Assembly: GCA_021323225.1 (NCBI GenBank)
Contig: JAJTCH010000003.1
Location: 1-64,000 of the forward strand
Direction of reading: 5' to 3'
DNA from: Rickettsiaceae bacterium
GTDB lineage: Bacteria > Pseudomonadota > Alphaproteobacteria > Rickettsiales > UBA1997
DNA length: 64,000 bases
Of this stretch, positions 28,364-39,337 are shown one piece after another. Position 1 is the first letter of the stretch. Every line of letters begins with the position of its first letter. The notes under the pieces are model-generated. The model ran no database searches. It worked only from the letters and a program-made list of their open reading frames with translations, and was not told the DNA's origin. The translations under genes and the position numbers were made by a program.

Positions 28364-29125
28364 TTATTTTTTAATTGTCGCCAGTCGCAATCCTTCTAAG
28401 GTCAAATCCGGTTGAACAAGGTTTGGCATGGTTAGCGCCTCGCCAAAAAGTGTTGATAATCCGCCGGTGATGATGACTTTCATCTCGCAATTTTGTTCGG
28501 CTTTAATTTTAGCAACCAAACCTTCCACTAAACTTATATAACCAAAATAAATCCCAGAATTTATCGCTTCAAAAGTTGATTTGCCGATAACATTTTTTTG
28601 AGGCTTGAGCTGAATTTTTGGAAGCTGCGCTGTCATGTCATGCAAAGCTTTGATGGAGAGATTAACGCCTGGAGCAATTACACCACCAAGATATTCACCA
28701 TGTTCTCCAACCACATCAAAAGTTGTTGCCGTTCCAAAATCAATAATGATCAAATTATTGCCGAATTTTTCATGGCCGGCAATTGCATTTATCAAACGGT
28801 CAAAACCAACTTCTTGTTTATTTTTTAGAGTGACTTCGATTTTGAGTTTGATGTCTCTGCCAACAACTAAAATATTGCCGTTATAGAATTTTTTAACTGC
28901 AGTTTCGATGACATTGGTAAAATTCGGGACCACTGAAACAATTGATACAGTGGAGATTTTTAAACAATCAATTTTGTCGTTTAAAAACAGTTCAATTATA
29001 TCGATCGCATAATCTTCCGCTGATTTTTGGATATTAGTTTCCAAGCGGAATTTGTGCGATAATTTTTCACCTTCAAACAACCCAAGCACAATGTTGGTGT
29101 TGCCTATATCAATTGCTAGTAACAT
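28364..29125 (-). CDS. coaX: Type III pantothenate kinase
   Basis: This 253-residue enzyme phosphorylates pantothenate, the first step of CoA synthesis, and belongs to the ASKHA fold. Visible are the N-terminal phosphate loop DIGNTNIVLGLF, the central IIDFGTATTFD and GGVIAPGV motifs and the VIITGGLS motif. Type III kinases are not feedback-inhibited by CoA. panD, on the opposite strand 10 kb away, supplies beta-alanine for the same pathway. Confidence 0.96.
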   Translation of the reverse strand: MLLAIDIGNTNIVLGLFEGEKLSHKFRLETNIQKSAEDYAIDIIELFLNDKIDCLKISTVSIVSVVPNFTNVIETAVKKFYNGNILVVGRDIKLKIEVTLKNKQEVGFDRLINAIAGHEKFGNNLIIIDFGTATTFDVVGEHGEYLGGVIAPGVNLSIKALHDMTAQLPKIQLKPQKNVIGKSTFEAINSGIYFGYISLVEGLVAKIKAEQNCEMKVIITGGLSTLFGEALTMPNLVQPDLTLEGLRLATIKK

Positions 29126-29137
29126 AAATTTATTCTT

Positions 29138-30343
<1,206 letters not shown>

Positions 30344-30487
30344 TTATTGGCAGTTTAATAGTTGATAAGTTAAAAAGAGGGCGGATTTTAACTTTTTAAC
30401 GCAGTTATAAGCAAGGAAAATTGCCGCTAATTTGGCCCCGCCATTGGCCCTACTGCCTCTTCATCATTTTTAATTAATTCCAATTTT

Positions 30488-31579
30488 GTGCCGATCTTCA
30501 AACAAGAGCAGTTAGTAGAAATTTGTCATTTGATTAATAAAAACAAAATTGTGGCGATTGATACCGAATTTGTTCGTGAAACTACTTATAAGCCAGTTCT
30601 CTGCCTAATCCAAATTAATGTTGAAGGTGAATGTTATTTAATTGATGCACTTTCCGGCCTTGATTTACAGCCATTTTTTGCAATTTTAAATGATCCAGAA
30701 ATTATCAAAATTATTCATTCTTCAAGACAAGATATTGAAGTTTTGCTGCAAAATTTCCCTGAACAAACTAAGCCCCAATCAATTTTTGATACGCAAATAA
30801 TGGCTGCTTTATCGGGAGTTGGCTTTGCCATTAGCTATAGCAATTTAGCAAAAAATTTACTTGATGAGGATATTGATAAAAACCACCAAAGAAGCGACTG
30901 GCAAAAGCGGCCTTTAACAAAAGAGCAAATTGAATATGCCAGAATTGATGTTTTGCACCTGCCAAAAATTTACCAAATTTTAAAAACTAAATTGGCCGAG
31001 CAAAATAAGCTTGATTGGGCAGTGCAAGAAATGGATTTAAATATTGCTAAAGCGCTTGCTAAAGACGACCTTTGCAAAAATTTTTCCTTCATAAATAAAA
31101 GTGCTATTTATAGAGAAAATGTTACAAAACTTGTTAAATGGAGGGATGATCTAGCTAGGAAATATAATGTTCCGCGCAGTTTTGTAATCAAAGATGATTT
31201 GCTGGATAAAATTGCTTTTAGTAATCCAAAAACTATTGATCAACTTGCAAAATGTGGTTTTAAAACCAAAATATCGCAGCCAATTGAAGAGGAAATTATA
31301 AATTTGCTTCAGGATAAAAATTATCCGATTGATTTTCAGTTGGAAAAAGAGGAATTGCAAATCAGTTCTAAATTAAGCGAAGAACAGAAAATAATTTATC
31401 AAAAGAGCAGGGCGCTTTTAATTTCTCAAGCGGAGAAATTTCAAATTAGCCCGGAATTGATAATTAATCAGTCTTCACTTCAAGCCATAATTTCTGGCAA
31501 TAAATCTGTTGATAAGATTTTATCTGGATGGAGATATCCGGTATTCGGAGAGGAGCTAGAAAAATTAATTGCTAACTAA
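30488..31579 (+). CDS. rnd: Ribonuclease D
   Basis: The 363-residue 3'-5' exoribonuclease trims tRNA and other small RNAs. It starts at GTG 30488. The DEDD catalytic set is visible as IDTEFV (Exo I), [10 protein letters not shown] (Exo II) and [13 protein letters not shown] (Exo III, Y-x3-D form). An HRDC-like C-terminal part follows after about residue 210. It lies 14 bases before argH. Confidence 0.93.
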   Translation: MPIFKQEQLVEICHLINKNKIVAIDTEFVRETTYKPVLCLIQINVEGECYLIDALSGLDLQPFFAILNDPEIIKIIHSSRQDIEVLLQNFPEQTKPQSIFDTQIMAALSGVGFAISYSNLAKNLLDEDIDKNHQRSDWQKRPLTKEQIEYARIDVLHLPKIYQILKTKLAEQNKLDWAVQEMDLNIAKALAKDDLCKNFSFINKSAIYRENVTKLVKWRDDLARKYNVPRSFVIKDDLLDKIAFSNPKTIDQLAKCGFKTKISQPIEEEIINLLQDKNYPIDFQLEKEELQISSKLSEEQKIIYQKSRALLISQAEKFQISPELIINQSSLQAIISGNKSVDKILSGWRYPVFGEELEKLIAN

Positions 31580-31593
31580 TTTTTAAAATAATC

Positions 31594-32997
31594 ATGAATA
31601 AAAAATCAGTAACAAAGCAGGCAAATCAAATGTGGGGCGGTCGTTTCTCAAATGCGCCTTCTGAAGTGATGCAGGCAATTAATTGCTCAATTAGTTTTGA
31701 TAAACAGCTTTATCGCCAAGATATTCGTGCTTCTATCGCTCATTGCCAAATGCTTGCCAAAGTGAATATTTTGCAAAAAAGCGAAGCAGAAAAAATTATT
31801 TCCGGGCTCAAACAAATTGAAAAAGAAATTGAGGAAGGAAAATTTAAATTCAAAAATGAGTTAGAAGATATTCATTTAAATATTGAAGGCCGTTTGGCAG
31901 AAATTATTGGCGATGTGGCGGGCAAGTTGCACACTGCAAGATCAAGGAATGATCAAGTGGCAACCGATTTTAAATTATATGTGCGAGATGCGACTGATGA
32001 GATTGAAAAATTGCTGAAAAATCTGCAAAAAACTATCCTCAAAAAAGCTGAAGAAAATGTTGAAACCATTATGCCCGGTTTCACCCATTTACAAACCGCG
32101 CAGCCAATTTCTTTTGCCCATCATTTGATGGCTTATTTTGAAATGATCAAACGCGATGTTAGTCGTTTTAATGATTCTAAAAAAAGACTAGCCGAATCTC
32201 CGCTTGGTTCTGCTGCATTAGCCGGAACCTCATTTCCGATCGATCGTTTTTTAGCTGCTAAATTACTTGGTTTTGATCGGCCAATGTCCAATTCAATTGA
32301 CGGCGTTTCTGACCGTGATTTTGCTATTGAATTTGCCTCCAACACTGCAATTTTAGCAACTCATTTATCACGAATTGCCGAAGAAATTGTGATATGGATG
32401 AGCAAGGGTTTTGATTTTATTTCTCTTTCCGATGCCTTTACTTCCGGCAGTTCAATCATGCCACAGAAGAAAAATCCTGATGCGGCGGAATTAATCAGAG
32501 GAAAAAGCGGAAGAATTTTCGGATCGCTAATTAATTTGCTGACGGTTCTTAAAGGCTTGCCTTTGGCTTATTCCAAGGATTTGCAAGAAGACAAAGAGCC
32601 AATTTTTGATATTCATAAAAATATCGTGATCTGCATTTTGGCGATTGATGGCATGATGCAAGATTTGAAAGTGAAAAAAGAAAATATGAAAAAAATGGCA
32701 AGTGCCGGCTATTCTACAGCTACTGATTTAGCGGATTGGCTGGTAAAAAATCTTGGTTTGCCTTTTAGAAAATGTCATCACATTACCGGCACAATTGTGA
32801 AATTGGCGGAGCAAAAAAATTGTGATTTGCAGGATTTATCCTTGAAAGAAATGCAAAAAATTGAGCCAAAAATCACTAAAGAAATTTATCAATTTTTAAC
32901 CGTAGAAAATTCGGTCAAAAGTCGTGACAGTTTTGGTGGAACTTCTCCAAAAGCAGTTAAAGCGGCAATTAATGAAGCTAAAAAATCCTTAAAATAA
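31594..32997 (+). CDS. argH: Argininosuccinate lyase
   Basis: The 467-residue enzyme splits argininosuccinate into arginine and fumarate. The superfamily signature [19 protein letters not shown] is intact, and the [13 protein letters not shown] and [10 protein letters not shown] substrate motifs are present. N-terminal [11 protein letters not shown] is typical. No other arg gene is nearby. The tiny lptM gene starts three bases after it, an arrangement widely conserved in proteobacteria, often with lysA next; lysA is replaced here by dciA. Confidence 0.97.
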   Translation: MNKKSVTKQANQMWGGRFSNAPSEVMQAINCSISFDKQLYRQDIRASIAHCQMLAKVNILQKSEAEKIISGLKQIEKEIEEGKFKFKNELEDIHLNIEGRLAEIIGDVAGKLHTARSRNDQVATDFKLYVRDATDEIEKLLKNLQKTILKKAEENVETIMPGFTHLQTAQPISFAHHLMAYFEMIKRDVSRFNDSKKRLAESPLGSAALAGTSFPIDRFLAAKLLGFDRPMSNSIDGVSDRDFAIEFASNTAILATHLSRIAEEIVIWMSKGFDFISLSDAFTSGSSIMPQKKNPDAAELIRGKSGRIFGSLINLLTVLKGLPLAYSKDLQEDKEPIFDIHKNIVICILAIDGMMQDLKVKKENMKKMASAGYSTATDLADWLVKNLGLPFRKCHHITGTIVKLAEQKNCDLQDLSLKEMQKIEPKITKEIYQFLTVENSVKSRDSFGGTSPKAVKAAINEAKKSLK

Positions 32998-32999
32998 TA

Positions 33000-33119
33000 A
33001 TGAAAAAATCACTTTTGATCCTGATTTTATTTTCAATTTTTCTAACTTCCTGTGGCAAAAAAGGTGCCTTATCTTTGCCGGAAGAACCGCAAGAAGTGAC
33101 AGAAGAAAAAGCTAAGTAA
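33000..33119 (+). CDS. lptM: LptM-like small lipoprotein
   Basis: A 39-codon frame from ATG 33000 to TAA 33117-33119 encodes a classic lipoprotein: basic MKK, a hydrophobic core, a lipobox L15-T-S-C18, then CGKKGALSLPEEP. The CGxKGxLxLP pattern directly after the acylated cysteine is the signature of LptM (YifL), a lipoprotein that assists disulfide maturation of the LPS translocon LptD. Position just after argH also fits. Its stop overlaps the next start (TAATG). Confidence 0.85.
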   Translation: MKKSLLILILFSIFLTSCGKKGALSLPEEPQEVTEEKAK

Positions 33120-33604
33120 TGAAGCAAAATCATGGTTTGTCTCCATTAACAGATAAAATTGGACAAGTTCTAAAACCAATTTTTGCCAAGAGAAAAGATG
33201 ATTTTTTGATTCTGGGTAATTTGAGCAAAAACTGGCAAAAAATTGTCGGAGAAAAATGCTGGCAATTTTGCCATCCGAAAAAAGTTAAATTTGAGAAAAA
33301 TAAAAAAGCTAACGGAGTTTTGAGCATCAGCGCTTATAACTCTTCAATTGGTTTTTATTTAGAAGCTAATTCCAGCCAGATTATTGAAAATATTGCCAGC
33401 TATTACGGCTATAAAATAATTTCTGAAATTAGGATTATTCAAGAACCAAAACAGCTTGATCAAAAACCAAAAGAAGTTGCTGAAGAAATTAATCAAAAAC
33501 AGCAAGATTTCATTTTGGAATCAACAACAAAAATTGAAGATAAAGAATTAAAAAACATTCTTCAAAAACTAGGAAAATCAATATGGACAAAAAAATCATC
33601 ATAG
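33119..33604 (+). CDS. dciA: DUF721/DciA-like protein
   Basis: The 161-residue protein has the DUF721 core in the first 100 residues: KNWQKIVGEKCWQFCHPKKV, a hydrophobic strand LSISAYNSSIGFYLEANS, and a helix IIENIASYYGYKIISEIRI. DciA is the helicase operator that replaces DnaC in most bacteria; the W-x-x-I/V-V-G pattern supports the family. The C-terminal half is glutamine- and lysine-rich. It is coupled to lptM by one base and overlaps tpiA by 22 bases. Confidence 0.78.
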   Translation: MKQNHGLSPLTDKIGQVLKPIFAKRKDDFLILGNLSKNWQKIVGEKCWQFCHPKKVKFEKNKKANGVLSISAYNSSIGFYLEANSSQIIENIASYYGYKIISEIRIIQEPKQLDQKPKEVAEEINQKQQDFILESTTKIEDKELKNILQKLGKSIWTKKSS

Positions 33605-34419
33605 CTAACTGGAAAATGAATAGCTCATTTGACCAGGCAGAGATTTGGGTGGAAAATTTGAGCGAAAAATTAGACACGCAACCGTCAGAAAATCTACCGG
33701 AAATTGTTTTATGCCCGCCATCAATTATGATTGAACATATAGATTCAATTTTAATCTATCGCAAGCTTGATGAGCTCGAAAAGCTTCACAAAAATATTGA
33801 TGAAATTGAAGAGGAAGATTTAGATAAAATGATCTCCGAAACAAGAATAATTAAACTTGGAGCGCAAGATTGCAGCCAGCATGAGCAAGGCTCTTTCACC
33901 GGAGACATCAGTGCTTTAATGATTAGTGATTGTGGAGCTTCTTATGTGATTCTTGGCCATAGTGAAAGAAGAAATCATCATGCGGAAAGTGATCAAATAA
34001 TTGCCAAAAAAATTGCTGCTGCACTTAGAAAAAATCTAACCCCAATTCTTTGTGTAGGAGAATCAAAAAAACAAAGAGAAGAAAATAGTTATCAAGATTT
34101 TATTGCTGATCAATTAACAAATTCTTTGCCCGAACATTTGGGAGATAAAAAATTGATTATTGCTTATGAGCCGCTTTGGTCTATAGGAACAGGATTAATA
34201 CCAAAAGCAATTGAGATTGAGGAAATTGCTGCATCAATCAAAAAACAGTTACAAAATAGGAAGGATATTTCCGAGCTAAAAATTATTTATGGCGGATCAG
34301 TGAATAAAGAAAATGCTGTAGAAATTTTGAATGTAAAAAATATTGATGGGCTTTTAGTTGGTGGGGCTAGTCTTGATGAAAAAGAGTTTTTTGAAATTAT
34401 TAAATTTGGCTGTAGGTAG
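33583..34419 (+). CDS. tpiA: Triosephosphate isomerase with an acidic insertion
   Basis: The enzyme interconverts DHAP and glyceraldehyde 3-phosphate. Catalytic residues are all visible: N9 and K11 in IIANWKMN, the histidine in YVILGHSERR, the glutamate in IAYEPLWSIGTG, and the phosphate loops YGGSVN and DGLLVGGAS. At 278 residues it is about 27 longer than usual; the extra is a charged, helical insert around residues 55-85 (LDELEKLHKNIDEIEEEDLD). It starts inside the end of dciA. Confidence 0.95.
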   Translation: MDKKIIIANWKMNSSFDQAEIWVENLSEKLDTQPSENLPEIVLCPPSIMIEHIDSILIYRKLDELEKLHKNIDEIEEEDLDKMISETRIIKLGAQDCSQHEQGSFTGDISALMISDCGASYVILGHSERRNHHAESDQIIAKKIAAALRKNLTPILCVGESKKQREENSYQDFIADQLTNSLPEHLGDKKLIIAYEPLWSIGTGLIPKAIEIEEIAASIKKQLQNRKDISELKIIYGGSVNKENAVEILNVKNIDGLLVGGASLDEKEFFEIIKFGCR

Positions 34420-34542
34420 CATCCTTAATTTCTTTAAAATTTTGTTGACTTAAATTATTTGTCACCATAACTTGCACCGATCAATTTATATTCCCCACTA
34501 GTTATCTTTGTCTAAATAATCAAATTATATCACATACAAGCT

Positions 34543-35421
34543 ATGCATAAGAAGATTCTTGCGTCGAAAAAAAGAAAAGCATTCTCACTTGTCGAATTGG
34601 CCATAGTCATCATCGTTATCGGTCTATTGGTTGCTGCCGTTATTGGCGGTGCCAGCTTAACCAAAAACGCTACATTGCGTGGTGTAATCAGTGAAGCTAG
34701 AGGCTATCAAACTGCCGTAAACGCTTTTTATGAAAGATTCCAGGCTTTGCCAGGTGACTATAATCAAAATGTTGGTGGTTCATTTACCGCTCCTAATGTT
34801 GCTACTGTTCTTGGCAATGCTGATGGTAAAATTCAATTTTATGCTAATGCGGCTCTTGGTACTGCAACTAATCGTTTGGAAGGTAATCTTGCTTGGCAGC
34901 AATTGAAAAATGGTGGCTTTGTTGATGCTGTATTTACCCCTGGTAGTGCGAATACTGCTGCTAATGGAGAGATAGTGGCTAGTACTTATGTCTTGACACC
35001 TGGTCTTTCAATTACCGGCACGCCTACTGCTGGTGGTGCTAGTGGAATACCAACTTCAAAGCTTCCTAATTCGGGATGGGCATTTGATTATGTGCTTGCT
35101 AGCAATCAAAATCAGCTTATTCTTACTGGTACTGTTACTGCTCCTGCAATTGCTGCTAGTGCTGTAACAGTTCAAAATATGCAGCCAACAGGGGCTCTAC
35201 TTCCAATTGACGCTCTATCAATTGATACCAAAATGGATGATACTGCGCCTAGAACTGGTAAGGTCAGGTCTGCGGGTGATGCCGATGGAACCTTAACAGC
35301 TAGCCCTACTGTTCTAGGTGATGGAAATGGTTTATCTGCTTGTAATGGCGCAACTACCTATACAACTTCTGCTACAACTACAGTTTGTGCTTTATCATTC
35401 CAAGTTGATCCTGATATTTAG
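34543..35421 (+). CDS. Type IV prepilin-like protein, tandem copy 1
   Basis: A 292-residue protein with a class III signal: a short basic leader, then KRKAFSLVELAIVIIVIGLL with likely cleavage between A13 and F14 and the conserved Glu at mature position 5 (E18). The hydrophobic helix is followed by EARGYQTAVNAFY and a LPGDYN motif. The C-terminus holds two cysteines about 18 residues apart before FQVDP, like the disulfide-bonded D-region of pilins. The remainder is rich in Ala, Thr, Gly and Ser. A paralogue follows 67 bases downstream. No pilus assembly gene is in the window. Confidence 0.85.
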   Translation: MHKKILASKKRKAFSLVELAIVIIVIGLLVAAVIGGASLTKNATLRGVISEARGYQTAVNAFYERFQALPGDYNQNVGGSFTAPNVATVLGNADGKIQFYANAALGTATNRLEGNLAWQQLKNGGFVDAVFTPGSANTAANGEIVASTYVLTPGLSITGTPTAGGASGIPTSKLPNSGWAFDYVLASNQNQLILTGTVTAPAIAASAVTVQNMQPTGALLPIDALSIDTKMDDTAPRTGKVRSAGDADGTLTASPTVLGDGNGLSACNGATTYTTSATTTVCALSFQVDPDI

Positions 35422-35488
35422 TTTGTCGGGAAATTTGGTTTTTCTTTAACCGATTTATTTAAGTTTAATTATCTCACTTTCTATTTAT

Positions 35489-36307
35489 ATGCATAAAAAA
35501 ACTTTTACTCCTAATAGAAAAAAAGCATTCTCACTGATTGAGTTGTCAATAGTCATCATCATCATTGGTTTGTTGGTTGCTGGTGTTGTTGGTGGGGCCA
35601 GCTTGGTTAATAACGCTCAACTTCGCACCATTATGAACGAAGCCAGGGGTTATCAGACAGTAGTTAACGCCTTTTATACAAAATATAATTCTCTTCCAGG
35701 GGATTATAATAATGCGATAGGAACCGCAAATCCAGCTGCCAGTACGAGCGTTGGCAACCTTGATGGTGTTCTTAATTATATAAACGCCCACGCCACTGCC
35801 ACTACTGGACGTATAGAGAATAATGTAGCTTGGCAACAATTAAAAAATGATAGTTTTATAACCGATTCATTTACTCCTGCCACCACTGATATAGTCTCTT
35901 CGGCTTCTCCAGCATTAGTTGCTGGTACTAATGCTCCTGCTTCGAGAAGTAAAAATGGCACTTGGACATTTGATAATATAACTTTAACTGGTACAGGCAC
36001 TCCTAATCAAAATGTAATTGTGCTATCTGCTGGTGTTCCAGCTGGTGCAAGTCTTGGTACTGCAGCTGTGTCTCTGACTGCTCTTGTTGTTGGTGGGTCT
36101 GGTGCTTCTGCTACTAATAATTCTCAATTAACTCAAACTGATGCCGCATCAATTGATGTTAAAATGGATGATGGTATAGCGAACCTTGGCAAGGTGAGTT
36201 CTCTAGTTCAACTTACAAATAACAATTGCAGCTCTGGTACTACCTATACACTTACTTCAATTTATAAGGCTTGTTCTTTGGCTTTCCAGGTTGATCCTAA
36301 TTCTTAA
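35489..36307 (+). CDS. Type IV prepilin-like protein, tandem copy 2
   Basis: A 272-residue paralogue of the preceding gene. The leader is also 13 residues (A13|F14) and E18 is conserved in KKAFSLIELSIVIIIIGLL. Shared blocks are EARGYQT-VNAFY, LPGDYN, a -NxAWQQLKN- motif, DAxSIDxKMDD and a C-terminal C-x~15-C-x-L-x-FQVDP. The central variable part differs in length and sequence. A strong terminator ends the pair at 36327-36365, so both are probably one transcript or two short ones. Confidence 0.85.
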   Translation: MHKKTFTPNRKKAFSLIELSIVIIIIGLLVAGVVGGASLVNNAQLRTIMNEARGYQTVVNAFYTKYNSLPGDYNNAIGTANPAASTSVGNLDGVLNYINAHATATTGRIENNVAWQQLKNDSFITDSFTPATTDIVSSASPALVAGTNAPASRSKNGTWTFDNITLTGTGTPNQNVIVLSAGVPAGASLGTAAVSLTALVVGGSGASATNNSQLTQTDAASIDVKMDDGIANLGKVSSLVQLTNNNCSSGTTYTLTSIYKACSLAFQVDPNS

Positions 36308-36326
36308 TTTTGGTTTTAACTAATTT

Positions 36327-36365
36327 AAAAACCCCGCAGGTCTTGATGGCTTGCGGGGTTTTTTG
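36327..36365 (+). terminator. Rho-independent terminator after the prepilin pair
   Basis: A 9-bp GC-rich stem pairs AACCCCGCA (36330-36338) with TGCGGGGTT (36352-36360), extended by three A-T pairs, with a 13-base loop and a following T run (TTTTTTGTT). It lies 20 bases after the stop of the second prepilin gene and is the clearest intrinsic terminator in the window. Confidence 0.92.
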
Positions 36366-36380
36366 TTATCTAGTGTAAAA

Positions 36381-36656
36381 ATGAAAAGTGATAAATTGCT
36401 AATATCTGCAATAAATTTTCTATCACCGTTGGTTTTGCTTTGTGCCTTTTTTGTGTTGGCTGATTATGTTAATAACGGTTTTTTTGCCGTTTTTTATTCA
36501 GCAATTTTAGTTTTATCTTCATTTGCGATTTATTCTCTGAGATTTTTTGAACTAAAACTTCCTTCTCTTACCTTTGTTAATAGCCTATCTAAAATTGGTG
36601 CCTTTATTGCCATGATTTATCTAATAGCAATTCTTTTGTTGTTGGTTGGAAATTAA
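36381..36656 (+). CDS. Small three-helix membrane protein, unknown
   Basis: From ATG 36381 the frame encodes 91 residues with three hydrophobic segments, about residues 10-27, 32-50 and 68-90. An in-frame TTG at 36351 lies inside the terminator stem and is rejected as the start. The outline resembles small subunits of cation antiporter or oxidoreductase complexes, but no specific motif supports that. It stands alone between the terminator and leuC. Confidence 0.5.
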   Translation: MKSDKLLISAINFLSPLVLLCAFFVLADYVNNGFFAVFYSAILVLSSFAIYSLRFFELKLPSLTFVNSLSKIGAFIAMIYLIAILLLLVGN

Positions 36657-36718
36657 ATTTTTCTTTATAGACTCTAGGGCCTGTCTTCTTCCCCACTTTA
36701 CTTATCCAGAACATCAAA

Positions 36719-38137
36719 ATGACCGTAAAAACTTTATATGATAAAATTTGGGACTCGCATCTTATTGACGATGACGGTTCCAGCCAATTACTTTATGTTG
36801 ATCGCCAATTAATTCATGAAGTAACATCGCCTCAGGCTTTTGAAGGTTTGAGAATGGCTGGCAGAAAACCTAGAAATCCATCCTCTCATTTAGCGGTTGC
36901 AGATCACAATGTGCCAACTACAAATGCAGATCGTGGTCATGGAACTTCCGGCATCAAAGATAAAACTTCACGCATTCAGGTTGAAACCCTGGAAGCTAAT
37001 TGCAAAGAATTCGGCATAAAATATTTTGACTTGGATGATAAAAAACAGGGTATTGTTCATATTGTTGGCCCGGAACAGGGATTGACTCAGCCAGGTATGG
37101 TGATTGTTTGCGGAGATTCCCACACCTCAACCCACGGCGCTTTCGGCGCTTTAGCTTTTGGTATTGGCACTTCAGAAGTGGAGCATGTTTTAGCTACCCA
37201 AACTTTGATTCAAAGACGTGCTAAAAACATGTTGGTAAAAGTTGAGGGAAAAACTGGTTTTGGCGTCACTGCTAAAGACATCATTTTGGCCATTATCGGC
37301 AAAATCGGTACTGCCGGCGGCACCGGATATGTAATTGAATATGCTGGTGAAGCAATCAGTAATTTGTCGATGGAAGGCAGAATGACAATTTGCAATATGT
37401 CAATTGAAGCTGGCGCTAAAGCTGGCTTAATCGCGCCTGATCAAATAACTTATGAATATTTAAAAAACCGCCCGATGGCGCCGCAAGGTGAAGATTTTGA
37501 CAAGGCGGTTAAATATTGGGAATCACTAAAATCAGATCCTGATGCTAAATATGACCAAACAATAATTCTAAAAGCTGCAGAAATTGCTCCGCAAGTAACT
37601 TGGGGAACTAGTCCAGAAGATGCTTTGCCAATTACTGCCAATGTTCCTTCCCCATCAGATTTTGCTGATCATGGTAAGGCGGAAGCAGTTAAAAGATCTC
37701 TGGAATATATGGGATTAAAGTCGGGAATGAAGCTGGAAGATATTGTGATTGATAAAGTTTTTATCGGTTCTTGCACTAATGGCCGGATTGAAGATTTGCG
37801 TAACGCTGCCAAATTAGCCAAGGGAAAAAAGGTCGCCAAAAATATCAAATTGGCCATGGTTGTTCCTGGTTCTGGTTTAGTTAAAGAGCAAGCCGAAAAA
37901 GAAGGTTTGGATAAAATTTTTGTAGAAGCTGGTTTTGAATGGCGTCAACCTGGTTGCTCCATGTGTTTAGCAATGAATGCTGATCAATTGGAAGCAGGAG
38001 AGCGTTGCGCTTCAACTTCTAACCGCAATTTTGAAGGCAGACAGGGCAGGGGCGGCAGAACGCATCTGGTTAGTCCAGAAATGGCAGTTGCAGCAGCAGT
38101 TAATGGCAAATTAAGTGATGTTAGAAAAATGATCTAG
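36719..38137 (+). CDS. leuC: 3-isopropylmalate dehydratase large subunit
   Basis: The 472-residue protein belongs to the aconitase family and has the LeuC N-terminus [14 protein letters not shown] with [13 protein letters not shown]. The [4Fe-4S] cysteines are visible in [16 protein letters not shown] and in [10 protein letters not shown]. LeuCD isomerises 2- to 3-isopropylmalate in leucine synthesis. The small subunit leuD, normally next to leuC, is not in the window; an MFS gene follows 11 bases later. Sequence pattern argues against aconitase or homoaconitase. Confidence 0.95.
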   Translation: MTVKTLYDKIWDSHLIDDDGSSQLLYVDRQLIHEVTSPQAFEGLRMAGRKPRNPSSHLAVADHNVPTTNADRGHGTSGIKDKTSRIQVETLEANCKEFGIKYFDLDDKKQGIVHIVGPEQGLTQPGMVIVCGDSHTSTHGAFGALAFGIGTSEVEHVLATQTLIQRRAKNMLVKVEGKTGFGVTAKDIILAIIGKIGTAGGTGYVIEYAGEAISNLSMEGRMTICNMSIEAGAKAGLIAPDQITYEYLKNRPMAPQGEDFDKAVKYWESLKSDPDAKYDQTIILKAAEIAPQVTWGTSPEDALPITANVPSPSDFADHGKAEAVKRSLEYMGLKSGMKLEDIVIDKVFIGSCTNGRIEDLRNAAKLAKGKKVAKNIKLAMVVPGSGLVKEQAEKEGLDKIFVEAGFEWRQPGCSMCLAMNADQLEAGERCASTSNRNFEGRQGRGGRTHLVSPEMAVAAAVNGKLSDVRKMI

Positions 38138-38148
38138 CTCAGAATTTA

Positions 38149-39336
38149 ATGAACGGCAATAGACGACTAATCATCAATATCTTTTCCATTTATCTTTCGA
38201 TTTTTTTGTCGTCCATTCCATTTGGCATGATTGCGGTTCTTATTGCAATCAAGATGGATAAATTTGTTGGCAATGAAACATTAATTTCCATTTCGGCAGT
38301 TACGCAAATCTGCGCCGGCATCTTCTTCTCCCGATATCTACCAAAATTTGCCAGAAAATTTGGCGTTATCAGAACCATCCAAATCTCCACCATAACCGCT
38401 TCTATCCTCACCATTGTGATGTATCAATATCTGGGCTATTTAGTCTGGTTATTGACCATTTTTATTTTTGGCACCGCTCTTTTTGCTTTTTCAATTACCA
38501 GACAATCTCTAACTCTCGATATTTCTCCACCGCATCGCAAGGCAATTATTGTTTCATCAGGCGGCATGTTGATGTCTTTTGGCAACGCATTAGGGCCAAT
38601 TTTGTTGCAATATATTGGTCATGATGGGCTTTTGCCATATGTTATTGCCTCTCTATTTTATGTTTGTTCAATGCTGCCAATGTTTTTGTTTAGAGGGGAA
38701 AATGTTATTGTGAAGGAAAGTAAAAAAGTCGGCATTTTGAGATATATTAGGGTTTCTCCCAAAATCATGTTTGGTGGCTTTACTTTCAATTATGTCCAAT
38801 CTTCCATCAATACTTTCTTGATCATCTATGGCATTAGAAGTGGAGTTAGTATTTCTCAAGCTTCGTTTCTATTCTCAGTTCTTCTGTTTGGCACCATCTT
38901 TTCAATTCCGATGGGATATTTTACCGACATCATCAACCGACGTTTTTTAATTTTGGTTTCAACGGCTTTATCTTTTATCTGTGCGATTTCATTATTTTTT
39001 ACAAAAGATGTAAGTGTAATGGCAATTTTGTTATTTCTGCTTTTTGGTTTTATGGTTGGTATTAAATTGCCGGCATTAATTCTGATTAACGAGAAATATA
39101 GGCCAACTCAAAGACTGGCTGTAAATAGTGCTTTTGCAAAAATTTGTTTGATAGGAAATGTCTTTGGCATCTTTACCACTGGCTTCATCATGCAGATATT
39201 TGGCACTTCTGGTCTATGGATTTCAGTTATTTCAATATTGTTTTTATATTTACTTATCAGTATCCAGAGTTACTGGAAAAAATTTATTTCCAAATCGCCA
39301 ATCTTTGGCAAAATTTTTCTTAAACATAATTTTTAA
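38149..39336 (+). CDS. Major facilitator superfamily transporter
   Basis: A 395-residue protein with about 12 hydrophobic segments and the MFS loop after TM2 (FSRYLPKFARKFGVIRTI) and a second related loop in the C-half (MGYFTDIINRRFLI). No substrate-specific motif was recognised. It is on the same strand as leuC and the S49 peptidase that starts two bases after its stop. Confidence 0.85.
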   Translation: MNGNRRLIINIFSIYLSIFLSSIPFGMIAVLIAIKMDKFVGNETLISISAVTQICAGIFFSRYLPKFARKFGVIRTIQISTITASILTIVMYQYLGYLVWLLTIFIFGTALFAFSITRQSLTLDISPPHRKAIIVSSGGMLMSFGNALGPILLQYIGHDGLLPYVIASLFYVCSMLPMFLFRGENVIVKESKKVGILRYIRVSPKIMFGGFTFNYVQSSINTFLIIYGIRSGVSISQASFLFSVLLFGTIFSIPMGYFTDIINRRFLILVSTALSFICAISLFFTKDVSVMAILLFLLFGFMVGIKLPALILINEKYRPTQRLAVNSAFAKICLIGNVFGIFTTGFIMQIFGTSGLWISVISILFLYLLISIQSYWKKFISKSPIFGKIFLKHNF

Positions 39337-39337
39337 A

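Noticed and set aside
34420..34542. Promoter TTGACT (34445) with CATAAC for the first prepilin gene
   Set aside because: Spacing of 15 and a 4/6 match at -10 are not enough to support a call, although a promoter is expected in this gap.
36351..36380. TTG start for the small 3-TM protein
   Set aside because: It lies in the right arm of the terminator stem; ATG 36381 is the first sensible start.
36719..38137. Aconitase-like enzyme
   Set aside because: Length 472 and the [13 protein letters not shown] start are those of LeuC; aconitases are about 900 residues.
39158..39337. Longer frame for the S49 peptidase starting at 39158
   Set aside because: The extra 60 residues lie fully inside the MFS gene in another frame and look like a shadow; ATG 39338 right after the MFS stop is the natural start.
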